Positions 49,065-60,922 of a stretch of DNA of 64,000 nucleotides are shown piece by piece. The stretch lies in contig CAJNYU010003841.1 of the NCBI GenBank assembly GCA_905331475.1, positions 1-64,000 of the forward strand, read 5' to 3'. Source of the DNA: Rotaria socialis. Its lineage: Eukaryota; Rotifera; Eurotatoria; Philodinida; Philodinidae. Position numbers and translations under genes: made by a program. The notes below the pieces were generated by a model, which saw nothing but the letters and a program-made list of their open reading frames with translations, was not told where the DNA came from and made no database searches. Position 1 is the first letter of the stretch, and each line of letters begins with the position of its first letter.

Positions 49065-49960
49065 TTATCGATTTAAAAAATATGATACGAGAACAGATAT
49101 AAAACTAGCGGAAACTAAGAGAAAACCAGTATGATAAATTATTTTTGATTGAATACGTTGTTCACTTTGTTCATTTAACAGTAGAACATTTTCATATGGA
49201 TCTTTTGAAGATAAATCTACTAAATCGTTTTTTAATTGATTGATCGATTGCTCTTGTTTAACAATTAAATCTTGATAGAGTTGTTGGGACTCATTTGTTA
49301 AATTGCGAAACTCTTGCATGCGATAACGATTCGATAATGTAGCACCTGTATAAGAAAATTTCTATCTTTGACATTGAACAAACACATGCGATGCTTACCG
49401 ACGATTCCAGCTAGTGCGCCAACAACAGAACCAATAATCGACCAATATTTTGTTCTCTCAATCCGCATCTTTTCTTTCTCTTGACTTTCACGTAATGCTA
49501 ATTGAAGTGAAGAAAATAGTTGTCGTTCAATATCATCTTGCTTTTTTAAGTCTAATTGAGCCGATTTTTCTTTTTTAAATAGGTCATGTTCATTTTTAAA
49601 AAATTCTAAATAAGCATCATCACTACGTGATAGCTTTTCCATTGCTAATCGAACACGAACTAATTCAGTTTGAAGTTTTATCAATTCATTGGAATATGAT
49701 CGGCGTTCTTTTTGTGATGCTATAAATGCCCGTTCGGCCTATATAGAAAGAATCATAGATAGATGGGCCATATTGAAATATAACTGTCTCACTATCGTTT
49801 ATATTACATCATTGACAGCACTTTGAGCTTTTTTGACTTCTTTAAGACCAACAAAATCTTCATAGACATCAAGCCAGCGATAGAGCCATGATAGACGACT
49901 AGTAGAAGTCATCTTAACATTATTTATTGAAAATTGACGAATAGTTAATCGTGTTAACAT
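49065..49960 (-). CDS. CCDC51: Mitochondrial potassium channel subunit MITOK (CCDC51)
   Basis: Three exons on the minus strand: 49808-49960, 49399-49738, 49065-49345; 257 residues. Seen: a basic, Ser/Thr-rich presequence-like start (MLTRLTIRQFSINN); the CCDC51 opening block WLYRWLDVYEDFVGLKEVKK; a long coiled coil (about 55-145) containing YLEFFKNEHDLFKKEK; then ERTKYWSIIGSVVGALAGIVG, a conserved first membrane segment preceded by ERTK; a second coiled part; and a second membrane segment near the C-terminus (FLLVSASFISVLVSYF). The order matches human CCDC51/MITOK, the pore subunit of the ATP-sensitive mitochondrial K+ channel. It is clearly shorter than the human protein (about 410), mainly between the two membrane helices. 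The next gene on this strand starts 18 bp after its stop. Confidence 0.9.
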
Positions 49961-51149
49961 CGATGAACTTCAATAATAAATTGGCTAGTTTGAAAGTATG
50001 CGCACCAGTAAGATACAAGCTAGGCTGGCTATGAATCACTTGAAAATTCAAATATCCAATAGAATACTATATTTAATGTACTTGAAAATGATAGATGGTG
50101 TCTGATCTGGAATTGTTATCTTGCGTATTCGAAAACGTTAGACATGATATGATGATATACTGTTGTTTCTTATCTATTGGAGAAGTGTTCAGATTTTTAT
50201 TAATTTTCTATTGTTGAAAATAGACCAGCTAGTAAAATTGAATACTTCAATTCAAGATAGATAACAATAACACAATTCCTTTTTCTGCTATTTTCCACAG
50301 TAGCCAAGTTCATGAACAATATATTTCTGATTGTAACCCAGCGAAATTTATTGACTTTGACAAAGTAAAATTCTAGACAATCAAGTAGCGTAGGCTTGTT
50401 CGACATTGAGAGAAAAAGAATTTGAAATAACTATAAACTTCTGTAACGAAATTTGATATGAAGATTTGATATTGAGAACTTTCAGACATTAACATATCGC
50501 ATAAATCACAAAGTTAAGAATAGATGACTATTTGTTATGTCATTTTTCTATGTAAATTTGACTATGCGTTCGAGTCCTTTGAATATTTTTTGTCTGGTTA
50601 AAAATTCAAAAGACATCCAACGGTCAGGGATATTCTTCCCACTTGAATTGAATTTCATCCTCATCTAGTTCGTTCTCAACGAACATAGGAGATCGATTAA
50701 TTTTATTAGTCTATAAAATTTCTGTAAGATAAAAACATGCAACATAATAAAATGAATTTTTATTGCGAACGACATTGAATATTAGCAAGTTTTACTTTGG
50801 TAGTTTTAGTGGACTGGTCATCGATCTTAACTTTCTATTTATTGAAAGTGATATCGATTAAAAAATGGCTTGTAGAAAAAGAATTAGAATAAATTAACTA
50901 GTAAATATTCATACGTGTAGTGGTGTCGACTGCGTTTGATTAAATCGAAATACTTTTAATTCTGTGATGAAATACAAATATTGATTTTCTTTTTCTTGCG
51001 AGCTATTTTTTACAGATTCTTTTTTTGCTTTTTCGTGTTATTTTCTTTTTTTACTACATATTTCTTTTTAGTGCGTGAAATTTAAGAAGATCAAACAAAC
51101 TGCATCTATAACGTACGAGTCTCAGAAGTAAAACAAAACAAAAGAATTC
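49961..51149. other. Intergenic between divergent genes
   Basis: About 1.2 kb, presumably holding the promoters of MITOK (minus) and the small plus-strand gene at 51150. No coding frame was recognised. Confidence 0.5.
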
Positions 51150-51368
51150 ATGTCGAATACTCGCCAGTTTTTAGTTCCAATTAATTATGATATTAAAAAG
51201 CAAGTGTATCAAGATGAGGAAGTCGTTCAAAAACGGACATATCATATGGATGATCTTATGTCAGCCAAAGGATATCATAAAACATATGTCAATGCACTTG
51301 GTAAAGGACTCAGCGTTGGATCTTACACCTATGCCAACAAACTATATCTAAAATCGAAATTCCGTTAA
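51150..51368 (+). CDS. Small uncharacterised 72-residue protein
   Basis: Single open frame from ATG to TAA. I do not recognise a family. The composition looks like a real soluble protein rather than a chance frame: alternating charged and aromatic residues (YQDEEVVQKRTYHMDDLMSA), a Gly-rich turn (ALGKGLSVGSYTYANKLY), and a basic C-terminus. There is no signal peptide and no membrane segment. A T-rich tract ending TTTTTAG lies about 80 bp upstream and could be a splice acceptor for a leader exon. The neighbours give no hint of function. Confidence 0.5.
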   Translation: MSNTRQFLVPINYDIKKQVYQDEEVVQKRTYHMDDLMSAKGYHKTYVNALGKGLSVGSYTYANKLYLKSKFR

Positions 51369-52173
51369 CACCTCTTCATTTTTTTCTTCTTCCTTTGCTC
51401 TCATATATTTCTCTTTATTCACTTATCTTTTGCTACTTTCTAATAAACGAAAACAAAAAGACTGAACAACACAAAAAAGATATTTACTTATTTATCATTG
51501 TCACAGTGAGTAATCTTTAGTCAAATACTGATCTATCCAATGTTGATTTTTTAAATACAACTGGCAAATCAACAAATATTGAGCAAATTTATGTAGGAAA
51601 GATATGTTCTTCTACGACAGAATAACCATCCGTGGCACTGAAAATAGCAACACTATCGAATTTAAGTAATTCTATAGAACCACTAGTTGATCGTAATTTT
51701 TTCTGCCAAGCTAAATGATGAATATTTTATTTCAGATATATACAGATGATTTGAAGCTAGAATTATACACAGCTATATAAAATTTTCATCACAATGCATG
51801 TTTTCCACGGGTTCTAAAATAGTCAAATATTAGAAAAAAAAGACAGTACAGGTGTTACATAAGAGAAAACTCGCACACACCATCTTCTCTTTTGTCATCA
51901 GAGACTGATTTATTCGACATTAGCAAAGCTATTTTGTGAGTGTTGGTTACAATATGTATCTGAAACAAAACTTTTTATTACAAGTAAATTGATCATAAAT
52001 ATCACAGCAAAATTTCTACATTGAGAAACGTTTTTGCAATTTATTAATTAATTCATAGAACGAATTGAATAATACCAAATGTATTCAGCATTGCCATGAC
52101 AAATGTCAAACATTAAATCAACAATAAAATATGCGCAACAGTGATGAAATATATCATTTTTACTGATTATATG
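51369..52173. other. Intergenic, no feature seen
   Basis: About 800 bp between the convergent small gene and POLL. Nothing recognisable. Confidence 0.5.
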
Positions 52174-54438
52174 TCAATGATCACGATCTTCTGGTGGCCG
52201 ATAAGGTAAATTAAGGTATTGAAAAATTGACTCTTCAGTTGGTGTATGCAATGCTTGACCTGTATGTATTTTCTCAACACCCTAAATAAATCTATATAGA
52301 TTCTTTTATAATGAGATCTTGGCATACTTTTCGTACGACACCATTATAAAGTCCATGTTGAGAAAGTGACATATTTAAACGACGTGCTAAACGACGCATA
52401 GATCGATTAAACATCGCCGATCCAGTAAAATAAAGTAACGAACAAGCCCATTCATTTGCTGGTATAAATATTAGATCGATGCGACGATGCTGATTAAACA
52501 AAAATGAAAGTAAATTAAAGGAAAACATCTTGACTTACCAGTGAGCCCGGCTCAAGTAAACGGCATACACCAAAATACGTCATTTGTTCTGAAGTATTGC
52601 CTGTTGATGATGATGTTTCAGAATGATTAATTAAGTCATCAGTAAGAAATTCTTTAACAAAAATAAAGAACAGAATATTCTTAGTCTATAGAAGTGTTGG
52701 CAATGTTATAAATACCTATTGCTTTTAATTTATCAATTAATGGTGAAAGTACACTTTCGTGTAGATGTCTTTTACCATCTTTAAATGTTATTAATATATC
52801 AATATCACCACATGATGGTTTTAATCGGCGATAACTTCCGCACGTTTCCATCACGAGACCTGGCACAACTTCATTAGCTGTTTGTTTAACCTTAATCAAA
52901 GGAAATTTCTTTTCTTTTCTTTAGCTAAAATAATATTTCTATTTTTACAATTGTTTCAATACGTGTAACTTCATCACGTGGAATACGTGCATTAAAATCA
53001 TCATAATATTTTAAACCAATTTGTTGTGTACGTGTAAGACGCGCTCGGTTTCGTAAATCGTCAAGCGTACGAAAACCTTGTGCAAACCACTGTTTTGTTG
53101 TTTCAGTACCAGCACCCCACACACCAGCAAATAAACCCACTAGAAATGTACAATAAAGAAAACGTTTTATCGCCATTCAGATCAGATGGAAATTAGAAAT
53201 ATAATGGGAATATCGTTGTATTCTTTCTATTGTCGGATACACTTCTTCAGTATTGTTTTACTTAAAATCGAATAAGTTAGTAGTGTATATGTTATAACGA
53301 GACTTTACTAAGAGTGTCAACTTTTGAAAATGTGGATCATAACTCGCGAAAGAAGCCGAGCTTTTACTAGTATACTTAAACGCTCTTCATAGATCATATC
53401 TATTTCAAAAAAAGACGTTAAGACTCGAGTGTTGTCTTACGTGTAGCAACATCATCACGTGATTGAAATGCAGATAATTTTACAAGTCCATTGGTGCGAA
53501 TGATTTCCCAAATTTTATCAGCTAAAGATTGTTTTACATATGGTAAAGCTTTGATTTCCTGACATAGAAAAAATAATAATAGATGAATCAAAGGAAGAAA
53601 ATGGCAATACTTCGTAGCTTCGAATTGGATGTGTACAGCGTTTAAGTGCTTCGATAGCTTTTTGATAGGCAATACTGCGACCTTTATCATTAGTTATTAG
53701 ATATAATTTTGACATTTCCTAAACATAGTAAAATAAATGAAAATAATTGTGACGCTACTTGTATTTACTTTTAATTTTTCAATGATTTTTTCATTTGGAT
53801 TTCCATTAATCGAAGTCGATGAAGAAGCTTCCGAACATAGCCAGATCCCAGTCTAAAAAAATCGTTACGTAATAAATACAAAAGAAAAGACATGCCTTCT
53901 CATACCGTTTTTGGTAAATCACCTGGTTGAATCGGTTGAATCTCGATATTACGCTAATAGATAAATAAAAATGAACAAGAAATTCATTGAATAAAAAGAA
54001 TACTTTTTTTGAATTAGATTCTTCATCAGTGTCGGATGCTGATGATGATATTGAACGTTCTCGTTTTATCGATGATCCTTGTGTTATGGTTTCATTTCTA
54101 TTTGAAGAATTACATGTTTCTGTTACTGATGATACTGATTGAGGAAGATTAGCATGAAGTATGTAAGAGTGATGTGGTAAAAGTTTATTCTGTTTAATTG
54201 AATCACTTAACCATTGTGTTCGAATAAGTATTGGCGATGACGAGAACGACGAGCTTTTTAATGCTTTACTTGCTGAAATAAAATCGAGTTCATCATCAAT
54301 TAAAATAAACGAATTGTGGCTAGTATGGTTGACAACACTAAGACCAAATCTGATGCAGGCTTTTTGAAAGATTTCTAAACGACGTTTACCAACTCTTAAA
54401 AATGAGACAGTTGTTGGAAGAGAAATATCATCTGTCAT
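52174..54438 (-). CDS. POLL: DNA polymerase lambda (family X)
   Basis: Ten exons on the minus strand: 54004-54438, 53906-53953, 53769-53852, 53611-53718, 53441-53558, 52949-53139, 52716-52890, 52539-52651, 52328-52489, 52174-52281; 513 residues. Seen: an N-terminal BRCT-like domain (about 1-95; [15 protein letters not shown] near its end); a Ser-rich linker; the 8-kDa region with LADKIWEI, whose Lys fits the dRP-lyase nucleophile; [36 protein letters not shown] with catalytic Asp357 and Asp359; [10 protein letters not shown] with Asp429; and [13 protein letters not shown], the family YFTGS motif. The C-terminal [19 protein letters not shown] matches the Pol lambda ending. Known role: gap filling in base-excision repair and non-homologous end joining in the nucleus. 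BRCT plus YFTGS favours lambda over beta. The ATG used is the first in the frame. Confidence 0.95.
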
Positions 54439-56048
54439 TCGTGCATGCAATTACATTAAAAATGCATTTGATTATATTTATCAATCAATTACCCAAAATG
54501 TTTCGGTTATCATTGGTCACTGACCAATGTCCAATGGTGTCGCTCATGTCTTGGTTGAACAAATCTGATAGACTTACTAGACGTATTATCGTTACAAAAC
54601 TTTCTCGGAAGACATTGAAAGAACGTAAACTTGCATAAGCATAATGTCAGTTTATGATTCATCTTCCGGAATATGTTTAAAACAAACATGTCAAACTGAG
54701 TTCAGCCATTTTCAGTGAATAAACAAAAGAGATCAATGATAGGAGTCGGAAAAACCAAGAATTTTCTTGTCGATTATAGAAAGTCTACACGTAATTCAAA
54801 GCTGATTATCGCAATTTTTTTCACTTAGGTACATAATGCATATGATCAAATGTAGTGAATGAAATCAAGAGTCATCAGTGCGATCCTACTCACTCTTTCT
54901 TGATGGATAAAAAATTTCGAATTTTCTACTGTAATAACTGGAGATTCATTCATTTAGAAAAAGCTCACTACTTGTTAGTGGATTTTTTTTTTGGTAATAT
55001 TTTAATATAGATACTAAATGAAGAGGAAGCCTCCTTTGATGTCCTCTATGATTTTAATGAGTTTCACGATTAAGATGTACTTAAATGAACTAATGTACAT
55101 TTAATTGTATACTTTCTAAATACCCCAGACTTTTGGCGATTATCATATTTTCAAATTCTGATCTTACACTTCTTGCATAAAGAAACTTCACCTAGCTTCG
55201 ATCAGTATAAATATATTAGAATTTCATCAAATAAACTATTTTCCATTGATTTGAAAAAAACCCTATTTCAAAAAGATTATCTTCAAAACATGTGAATCTT
55301 TTTTATAGAGACGGAATCGATATTAAGGCAGTGATAGCTGACTAAAATCTCAACAGAAAAAAACTCCTTGCCGATCTTTTATTAGAACAAAATATTTATG
55401 CAAGTCAGAAGAAGACATACGAGATTGTTTCCTTCTAAAGAGTCACAATAAGAATTCACGAATGGATTATCTAACTGTGCGTAGTGACTGTATTCACAAC
55501 ATTATTATACAATGTATTACAATATCTAATAAGAAAACGAACAGGCCAATTCGTAAAAATAGAACGTCACTATGACGTGCACTGAGAAATCAATAGATAC
55601 ATTTAAGCGTTAACGTCGAAGAAAAAAAACACTCGCAACTACACCCATAGTAATTCAATTAATCACATGTGAATATTTCATTAGTTATATTTATTAGACT
55701 CATTTCATACAGTTATTCATTATCACATAGAAGGTACTATTGACACTTTTTTTGAGTACGTGCTGGTCATAATCTGTTTCGCAAATTAAAAAAAAAAGAA
55801 TAGTTATACAATTAGCATGTACATAATAAAGGAAATGCAACAAAAAAAACGGATTTCTATTGCAAAAACATAGCAACACCTGAAACATTTAAATGATTAA
55901 GTTACGTATAAAAGATATACAGAAGAAAACATGTACATTTATACAAAGCATCCAATATAAAAGCTTGGCACCATCCGTAGTCTTCATCGTTTTGTTTTAC
56001 TCGATTGGTATTGAAACAAAAATTGTTCAACAATAGGATAAGTATATT
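54439..56048. other. Intergenic, no gene seen
   Basis: About 1.6 kb upstream of POLL and downstream of the NEK gene. The frame at 54402-54638 (plus) overlaps the POLL start antisense and is not supported. Confidence 0.5.
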
Positions 56049-59000
56049 TTATTGATCTGCGAGTGAATTATCTTCATAAAATTTCAATGAAAATATTAGA
56101 CCAGAGTATCTATTGTATACATCTTGACCAAGTTCGGCAATCATTTCGGGCTGAAATAAAATAATACATTTAATAAATGATTCACTTCAGTCTAGATTCA
56201 TTAACTAACTATCATCTGTGGTTCACTAACGTTTTCAATGATTTTGAAAACACGTCGGAATCTATTAGGACTAATTTCACGTAAACATTGTCTAAAATGC
56301 AAAAGAAATTATAGTTAAACAAATTCATCTGTCTTTAATAGGATAAATTTACTGTCGAATTTGTTGATAACGTTGTTGAATACGGCTTGTTTCATTTAAT
56401 CGGCCAGACATTGTTCTATCTTTATCATTACCACTAAATGCTAACTGATCTGAACGACGAGCATTTACTGTTGGTAATTGTAAGGTAGAAGTTAACATTA
56501 AAACGAAATCATTTATATCATTTTCGCTAAAATTCAAAACGAAAAATAAGATGTAATTTTTTTAAGGCCATTCTTACCCTTCTTGTTTTTGTTCATTTTC
56601 ATCGAAGAAATTATTTAGTAATGTCGGTGTTGATAATTCATTTGTTAACGTTATTGTTGGTGTTTGACTCGGTGAATCAAATGATATTGAATATTCAGAT
56701 GATGATGATTGTGTTTTGAATTCGCGACGTCGTTGACGTGCTGTAGAAACAGATCCCTTACGGAATATCAACAAAAATTAATAATAAAATCACTAGAAAG
56801 GATTTGATTTTTACCTGATTTAAATCGTATGATTTTGTTATGCGTGGTTGTGGCTGAGATGATGAAGGACGAGAAGAGTTCTTTCTTAATTCAACTGAAC
56901 TTGGTCTCATTTCTCGTTGTGGTGATTCGACACTCTAATCAAATCAATAAAAATGATTGAGAAAGTTTGTTTTCTTTTTACATTTACAAATACGTCTCGG
57001 AGCTTAATGATCTATCTTTTTTTTTAGAATGTAGCTCCTAATAGATGAATGCCACAAATTGTAAATTTCGAAATCCTGAATATCTTAGTAATTAAATGAT
57101 GTTTAAAGATTGACGCCTAATTTATGTTGGAAATAATTAGATATATGAATCAGAGACGTGTACAGGGCAGGACGGCCCTGTTGCCCTGTCCTTTAGAACA
57201 GGATGAGATTCAGATATTTGTCCTGTCCTGCCGTCCGCCATGACGAAGATTATCAACAGGGCAAACACGCACAGGATAATGTTTCTATGGCGCAGAAGTC
57301 GTAAACAAAAATTTTGATTCTCTGACGCATAACAATATTATTGTTATATGATTTATGAAAAAGTAACAAGATATTTACTCTGGTTGATTGAGTAATATCA
57401 TTATTATATTGCCGAACAAGCGATGGATCATGATCATCATCAGATGATAGTTGTTGATTTTGTTTTACATGTTCTTTTAATTTGTGATCGCGCCTTGCGC
57501 GATCTAATGTATAATTGGGATTAATTTTTGATATTAATCTGAGATCTTTATCTTGGCCATTAGCTGGCAGTGGTTGATTAGTTCGACGTGATTGGCGACG
57601 ACGAGCTCTTGAATCGTTCGCACTCGGTTCACTCGGTGGTAAAAAATCTGCAACTGGTGACGATCGGTTAGCGTCAACTCCTGATGTTGGTCGAGAATAT
57701 GACGGCGGCAATGGTGGATGAGAAGGAAGTATTGGCGTGGGATTACTATCATTGGAAAAAAGAATCCTTGACGGCGACGTCTTAGCAGAACTGTTTGGAC
57801 GTGAAGGCGAAGATACAGGCGAACTACTTAGTTTCGATCGAGTTTTTGCATTGACTGGATTGGGACATCTAATCAAGATGCATATTTTTTTTTAAATTTA
57901 TTCCACAAAATTTATTTACTTGATTTTTGTTTTCTCCAACAATCTTAGAATGTGTTGTTTGATATAAGAATTTTGTAAAATTTGTTTTGCTGTTGGTCGA
58001 TCATCTGGATTTTTTTTCAACATCGATTTTATAATATCTATTAGCGGTTCACTGTATTTTTTTGACATTTGTGGCGTCTAAATAAAAGGAAGAATTTGCT
58101 TTTCAGAATTGAATTTCAATTAGAAAATCAAACCTGTTCACGAAGTATTTTTATCACCAACGCATTTATATCTTTAGCATTGAACGCGTGTTCAAGTGTT
58201 GTCATTTCATAAACACAACATCCAAGTGCCCATATATCTGACTAAAAATATTCTAAGGTAAAATTGGTTCATTTATTTTTGAGCTTATTACACACTTTTT
58301 GTCCGTAAGGTCTTTGAGAAAATATCTCTGGACTCATATAATATGGCGTTCCAACAATTGTCGTTGCAAATTCACTTGCCGATTCAAGTGCTCTTGCAAT
58401 ACCTAGATCACCGACTTTGACAATATCGTGTTTTGTTAAAAATATATTTTGTGTTTTTAGATCACGATGAAGAATATTTTTCTCGTGAATATACTAAAGT
58501 AACAAAAATATACGTGTATATGCAGATACGAAATTCAAAAAACAGCCAAATGACGAGACAAGGCGTCACAAATATTTTAGACGTGAGTAAGAATCATTTA
58601 GTTTCATCCTTAGCAATATCCTAGCGTGAACAATCGTCGACCTTCGATGAACTTTTCGGATACTTGAAAACTAGTATATTGTGCATTTTGTACTAAAGAA
58701 AACTTTTTCTGAATTTTCTATCCTAGTTTTTAGCTGAAATATATTGATGGGAGTTCAAAACTGCAATAATCGTGCATTTTTATTTTGAAGGTTTCGAATT
58801 TCAAAACTACTCCTATGCATTTTTTTTTCGTCTGGTATCACTATTTCGATTCTTTTTCTTAGTAAAAGAAAGATTGTAGAAAATATTCAAAAATAAACTT
58901 CGTTAAACAATATTCCTCTTGATTGTATAATTAAACATAATTCAACGGAAAATATGTAATTTATTTACCTGTAAAGCCATACATATTTGAATAAACCATT

Positions 59001-59415
59001 CAATGAGTTGATCTTCTGCTAATGACTCTTTCTTTGCTTTTTTTTCTTTCAGTTTGGTATATAAATCTCCACCTTCACAATATGCCATGACTATGTTAAG
59101 ACATCCATCATTTGAACAAAACGATTCAATATAAGCAACGATATTTGGATGTTTCAATGTCGATAATAATTTTGCTTCTCGTTCAGCACTTTCAATATCA
59201 TTTTGTGATGGGCTATTGGCTGATGGACGCAGATCTAATCGTTTAAGAACAAGTTGTTTTGATTGAGATCTTATTGATAAAGGACTATTCGGTAAAACGA
59301 GCCAAACTTCACCATAACTTCCCTTACCAATCTTTTTCAGGAACGTGTATTTTTCATTAACATCGATATCATTATCAGGTGCTGGTGAATCTAATGCATT
59401 TTTCTTGCTTAACAT
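56049..59415 (-). CDS. NEK4: NIMA-related protein kinase, NEK4-like
   Basis: Ten exons on the minus strand: 58969-59415, 58296-58493, 58134-58241, 57920-58077, 57379-57868, 56815-56934, 56578-56756, 56353-56526, 56210-56291, 56049-56150; 685 residues. Seen: glycine loop GKGSYGEV (30-37), catalytic Lys58 (VLKRLDL), HRDLKTQN (158-165), DLG in place of DFG (178-180), GTPYYMSPE, and [24 protein letters not shown]. The DLGIA form and CCVYEM wording fit NEK4. After residue about 300 comes a Ser/Pro-rich linker, then a basic region and a helical C-terminal part ([37 protein letters not shown]). NEK4 kinases act at cilia and centrosomes and in DNA-damage responses; NEK1 or NEK3 are alternatives. The first intron (475 bp) is long, and the intron at 56935-57378 carries a GC-rich repeat. 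The first ATG of the frame is used. Confidence 0.92.
57161..57275. repeat. GC-rich inverted/direct repeat cluster in a NEK4 intron
   Basis: A short island rich in GGCAGGAC / GTCCTGCC and CCCTGT / ACAGGG motifs, repeated in both orientations within about 110 bp. Its base composition stands out from the surrounding AT-rich intron. It may be a fragment of a mobile element. Confidence 0.6.
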
Positions 59416-60218
59416 AATTTTCAGTTTGATTAAATTCAATAAAATAAAAGAAGCAAAATTTTATTGTGAAGATTCTTATGGTGTATGGACATGCGGGGGT
59501 GAACTTCATTTATGGCACTCGATGAAAGTGTTGTCGTAGTTACTGAGTCAAAATGATTCATAAAAGCGAACAAAAAATAGGAAGAGAGAAGAATATGACA
59601 CTTTCTTTACCGATTTCTCTTTTAGATTGATCCGAAATATCGAACCTGGCTATATTTAGCTTTCACAATAGACCGAGTACAATATGAATAGATGTCAGAA
59701 GTTACTTCAAGATAGATTATATTTTTTACATTATTCCTAAAAAATTGCGCAAAAGTGATACATTTATTACCAAGAATAAATAGTTTAAAATATAAGCATG
59801 TGACTTGATGGTAAACATTCTCTAGGAACACAATAGTAAAAGCATTCTTTTGATTTACGTTCTTCGAATGTTGAAAAGCTTAAATCACATGATATTTGTA
59901 AATGTCCTTATTTGGTGCAGTTGAAATGAATTTGTATTCATTCATGTGATCATCAACAAGAAAAGTTCGTTTTCATATTAACTAGTGTTCACATCGGTCG
60001 TTCGAAATGTGTTCAGTCTCGTTTTTGTTTATATATGTATGCATATAAGAAGGATACTTGTATTGAATACTAAATAATGTTCATTTTTTGCAGAAAAGTA
60101 AGGACTGGCAGTGAAAGATTCATAAATACAATGTGTTTTGTTATGCAACCAATCAAATTAGTGCTATTTTTAGCATTCCATGATATTCAAATGTACATAT
60201 TCATGTCGTGTATGACAA
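59416..60218. other. Intergenic upstream of NEK4
   Basis: About 800 bp. The frames at 59345-59539 and 59622-59831 are unsupported. It probably holds the NEK4 promoter. Confidence 0.5.
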
Positions 60219-60290
60219 GCGTTGGTGGTGTAACGGTTAGCATGGTTGCCTTCCAAGCAGCCGACCCGGGTTCGACTCCCGGCTAACGCA
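60219..60290 (+). tRNA. tRNA-Gly (anticodon TCC)
   Basis: A 72-nt cloverleaf. The acceptor stem GCGTTGG pairs with CTAACGC, with one G-T pair. The D-arm contains GGTTAGCA, the anticodon loop is CTTCCAA with anticodon TCC, and the T-arm contains GGTTCGACTCC. The discriminator base is A. The internal A-box and B-box promoter elements are intact, there is no intron, and a T-rich stretch follows within 15 bp as a likely Pol III terminator. It decodes GGA, and GGG by wobble. Confidence 0.96.
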
Positions 60291-60516
60291 CGTTTCTCTT
60301 TTTGTTTTTGACTACACGCTCGATGATAAGTAAACTAGATTCATTGACCAAGTATCTAAGTATATGTATATAATTAAAAGTAAAAAATATAGCTTTCATT
60401 AGCAGATGGCTTCTACTGGTAGAGAATAGAATATGGTTTTGAATGGATTTTCCTTTTATTCACGGCTAAACTCGAGTACCCTTATGACCATTACGCCTAC
60501 ATTGAGTTTTATAAAT

Positions 60517-60524
60517 GGTAGGTT
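60517..60524. repeat. Target-site duplication, left
   Basis: GGTAGGTT, identical to 60915-60922, directly flanking the element at 60525-60914. Confidence 0.85.
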
Positions 60525-60914
60525 CAAGGGGGAAAGACGGATTTGGGATTTTGAAAATCCCAAAATCCAAAACGTGAATGATGGAATTTCCATCTGAATT
60601 TTTCCCATACGTAAGTCTCATGATTCTTAGAATATTCTAAAATTTTCAGCGCTAACAGACGTTTCCTTCTCAAGATAATGAATGCGCAAGAAATACTCAT
60701 TTCACGGCACGGTCAGAAAATCAAGTTTTTTTGAAAATTCAATATTTTACGAAGGAAACATTTATTCGAGTTGAAACTTTTAGGATCTTTTATGAGCCAT
60801 GAAACGTATATATGGCAAGAATTTCAGGTTGAAACTACGTCATTCGTAGCGGGGAAAATGCTTTTCAATTTATGGGATTTTCAAAATCCCAAAAATCCGC
60901 TTTTTCCCCCCTTG
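60525..60914. mobile_element. Non-autonomous hAT-type MITE, 390 bp
   Basis: The ends are imperfect terminal inverted repeats of about 40 bp. Both begin CAAGGGGG and run through GCGGATTT-like sequence into a 19-bp palindrome, TGGGATTTTGAAAATCCCA. An 8-bp target duplication, GGTAGGTT, flanks it exactly. Eight-base duplications with CA-starting GC-rich ends are typical of the hAT superfamily. There is no coding frame inside, so it must have been mobilised by a transposase from elsewhere. It lies 235 bp from the tRNA-Gly gene. Confidence 0.85.
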
Positions 60915-60922
60915 GGTAGGTT
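60915..60922. repeat. Target-site duplication, right
   Basis: GGTAGGTT, second copy, directly after the element at 60525-60914. Confidence 0.85.

Noticed and set aside
57534..57752. Second-frame ORF inside a NEK4 exon
   Set aside because: Shadow of the Ser/Pro-rich NEK4 linker, which has continuous splice phases in the other frame.
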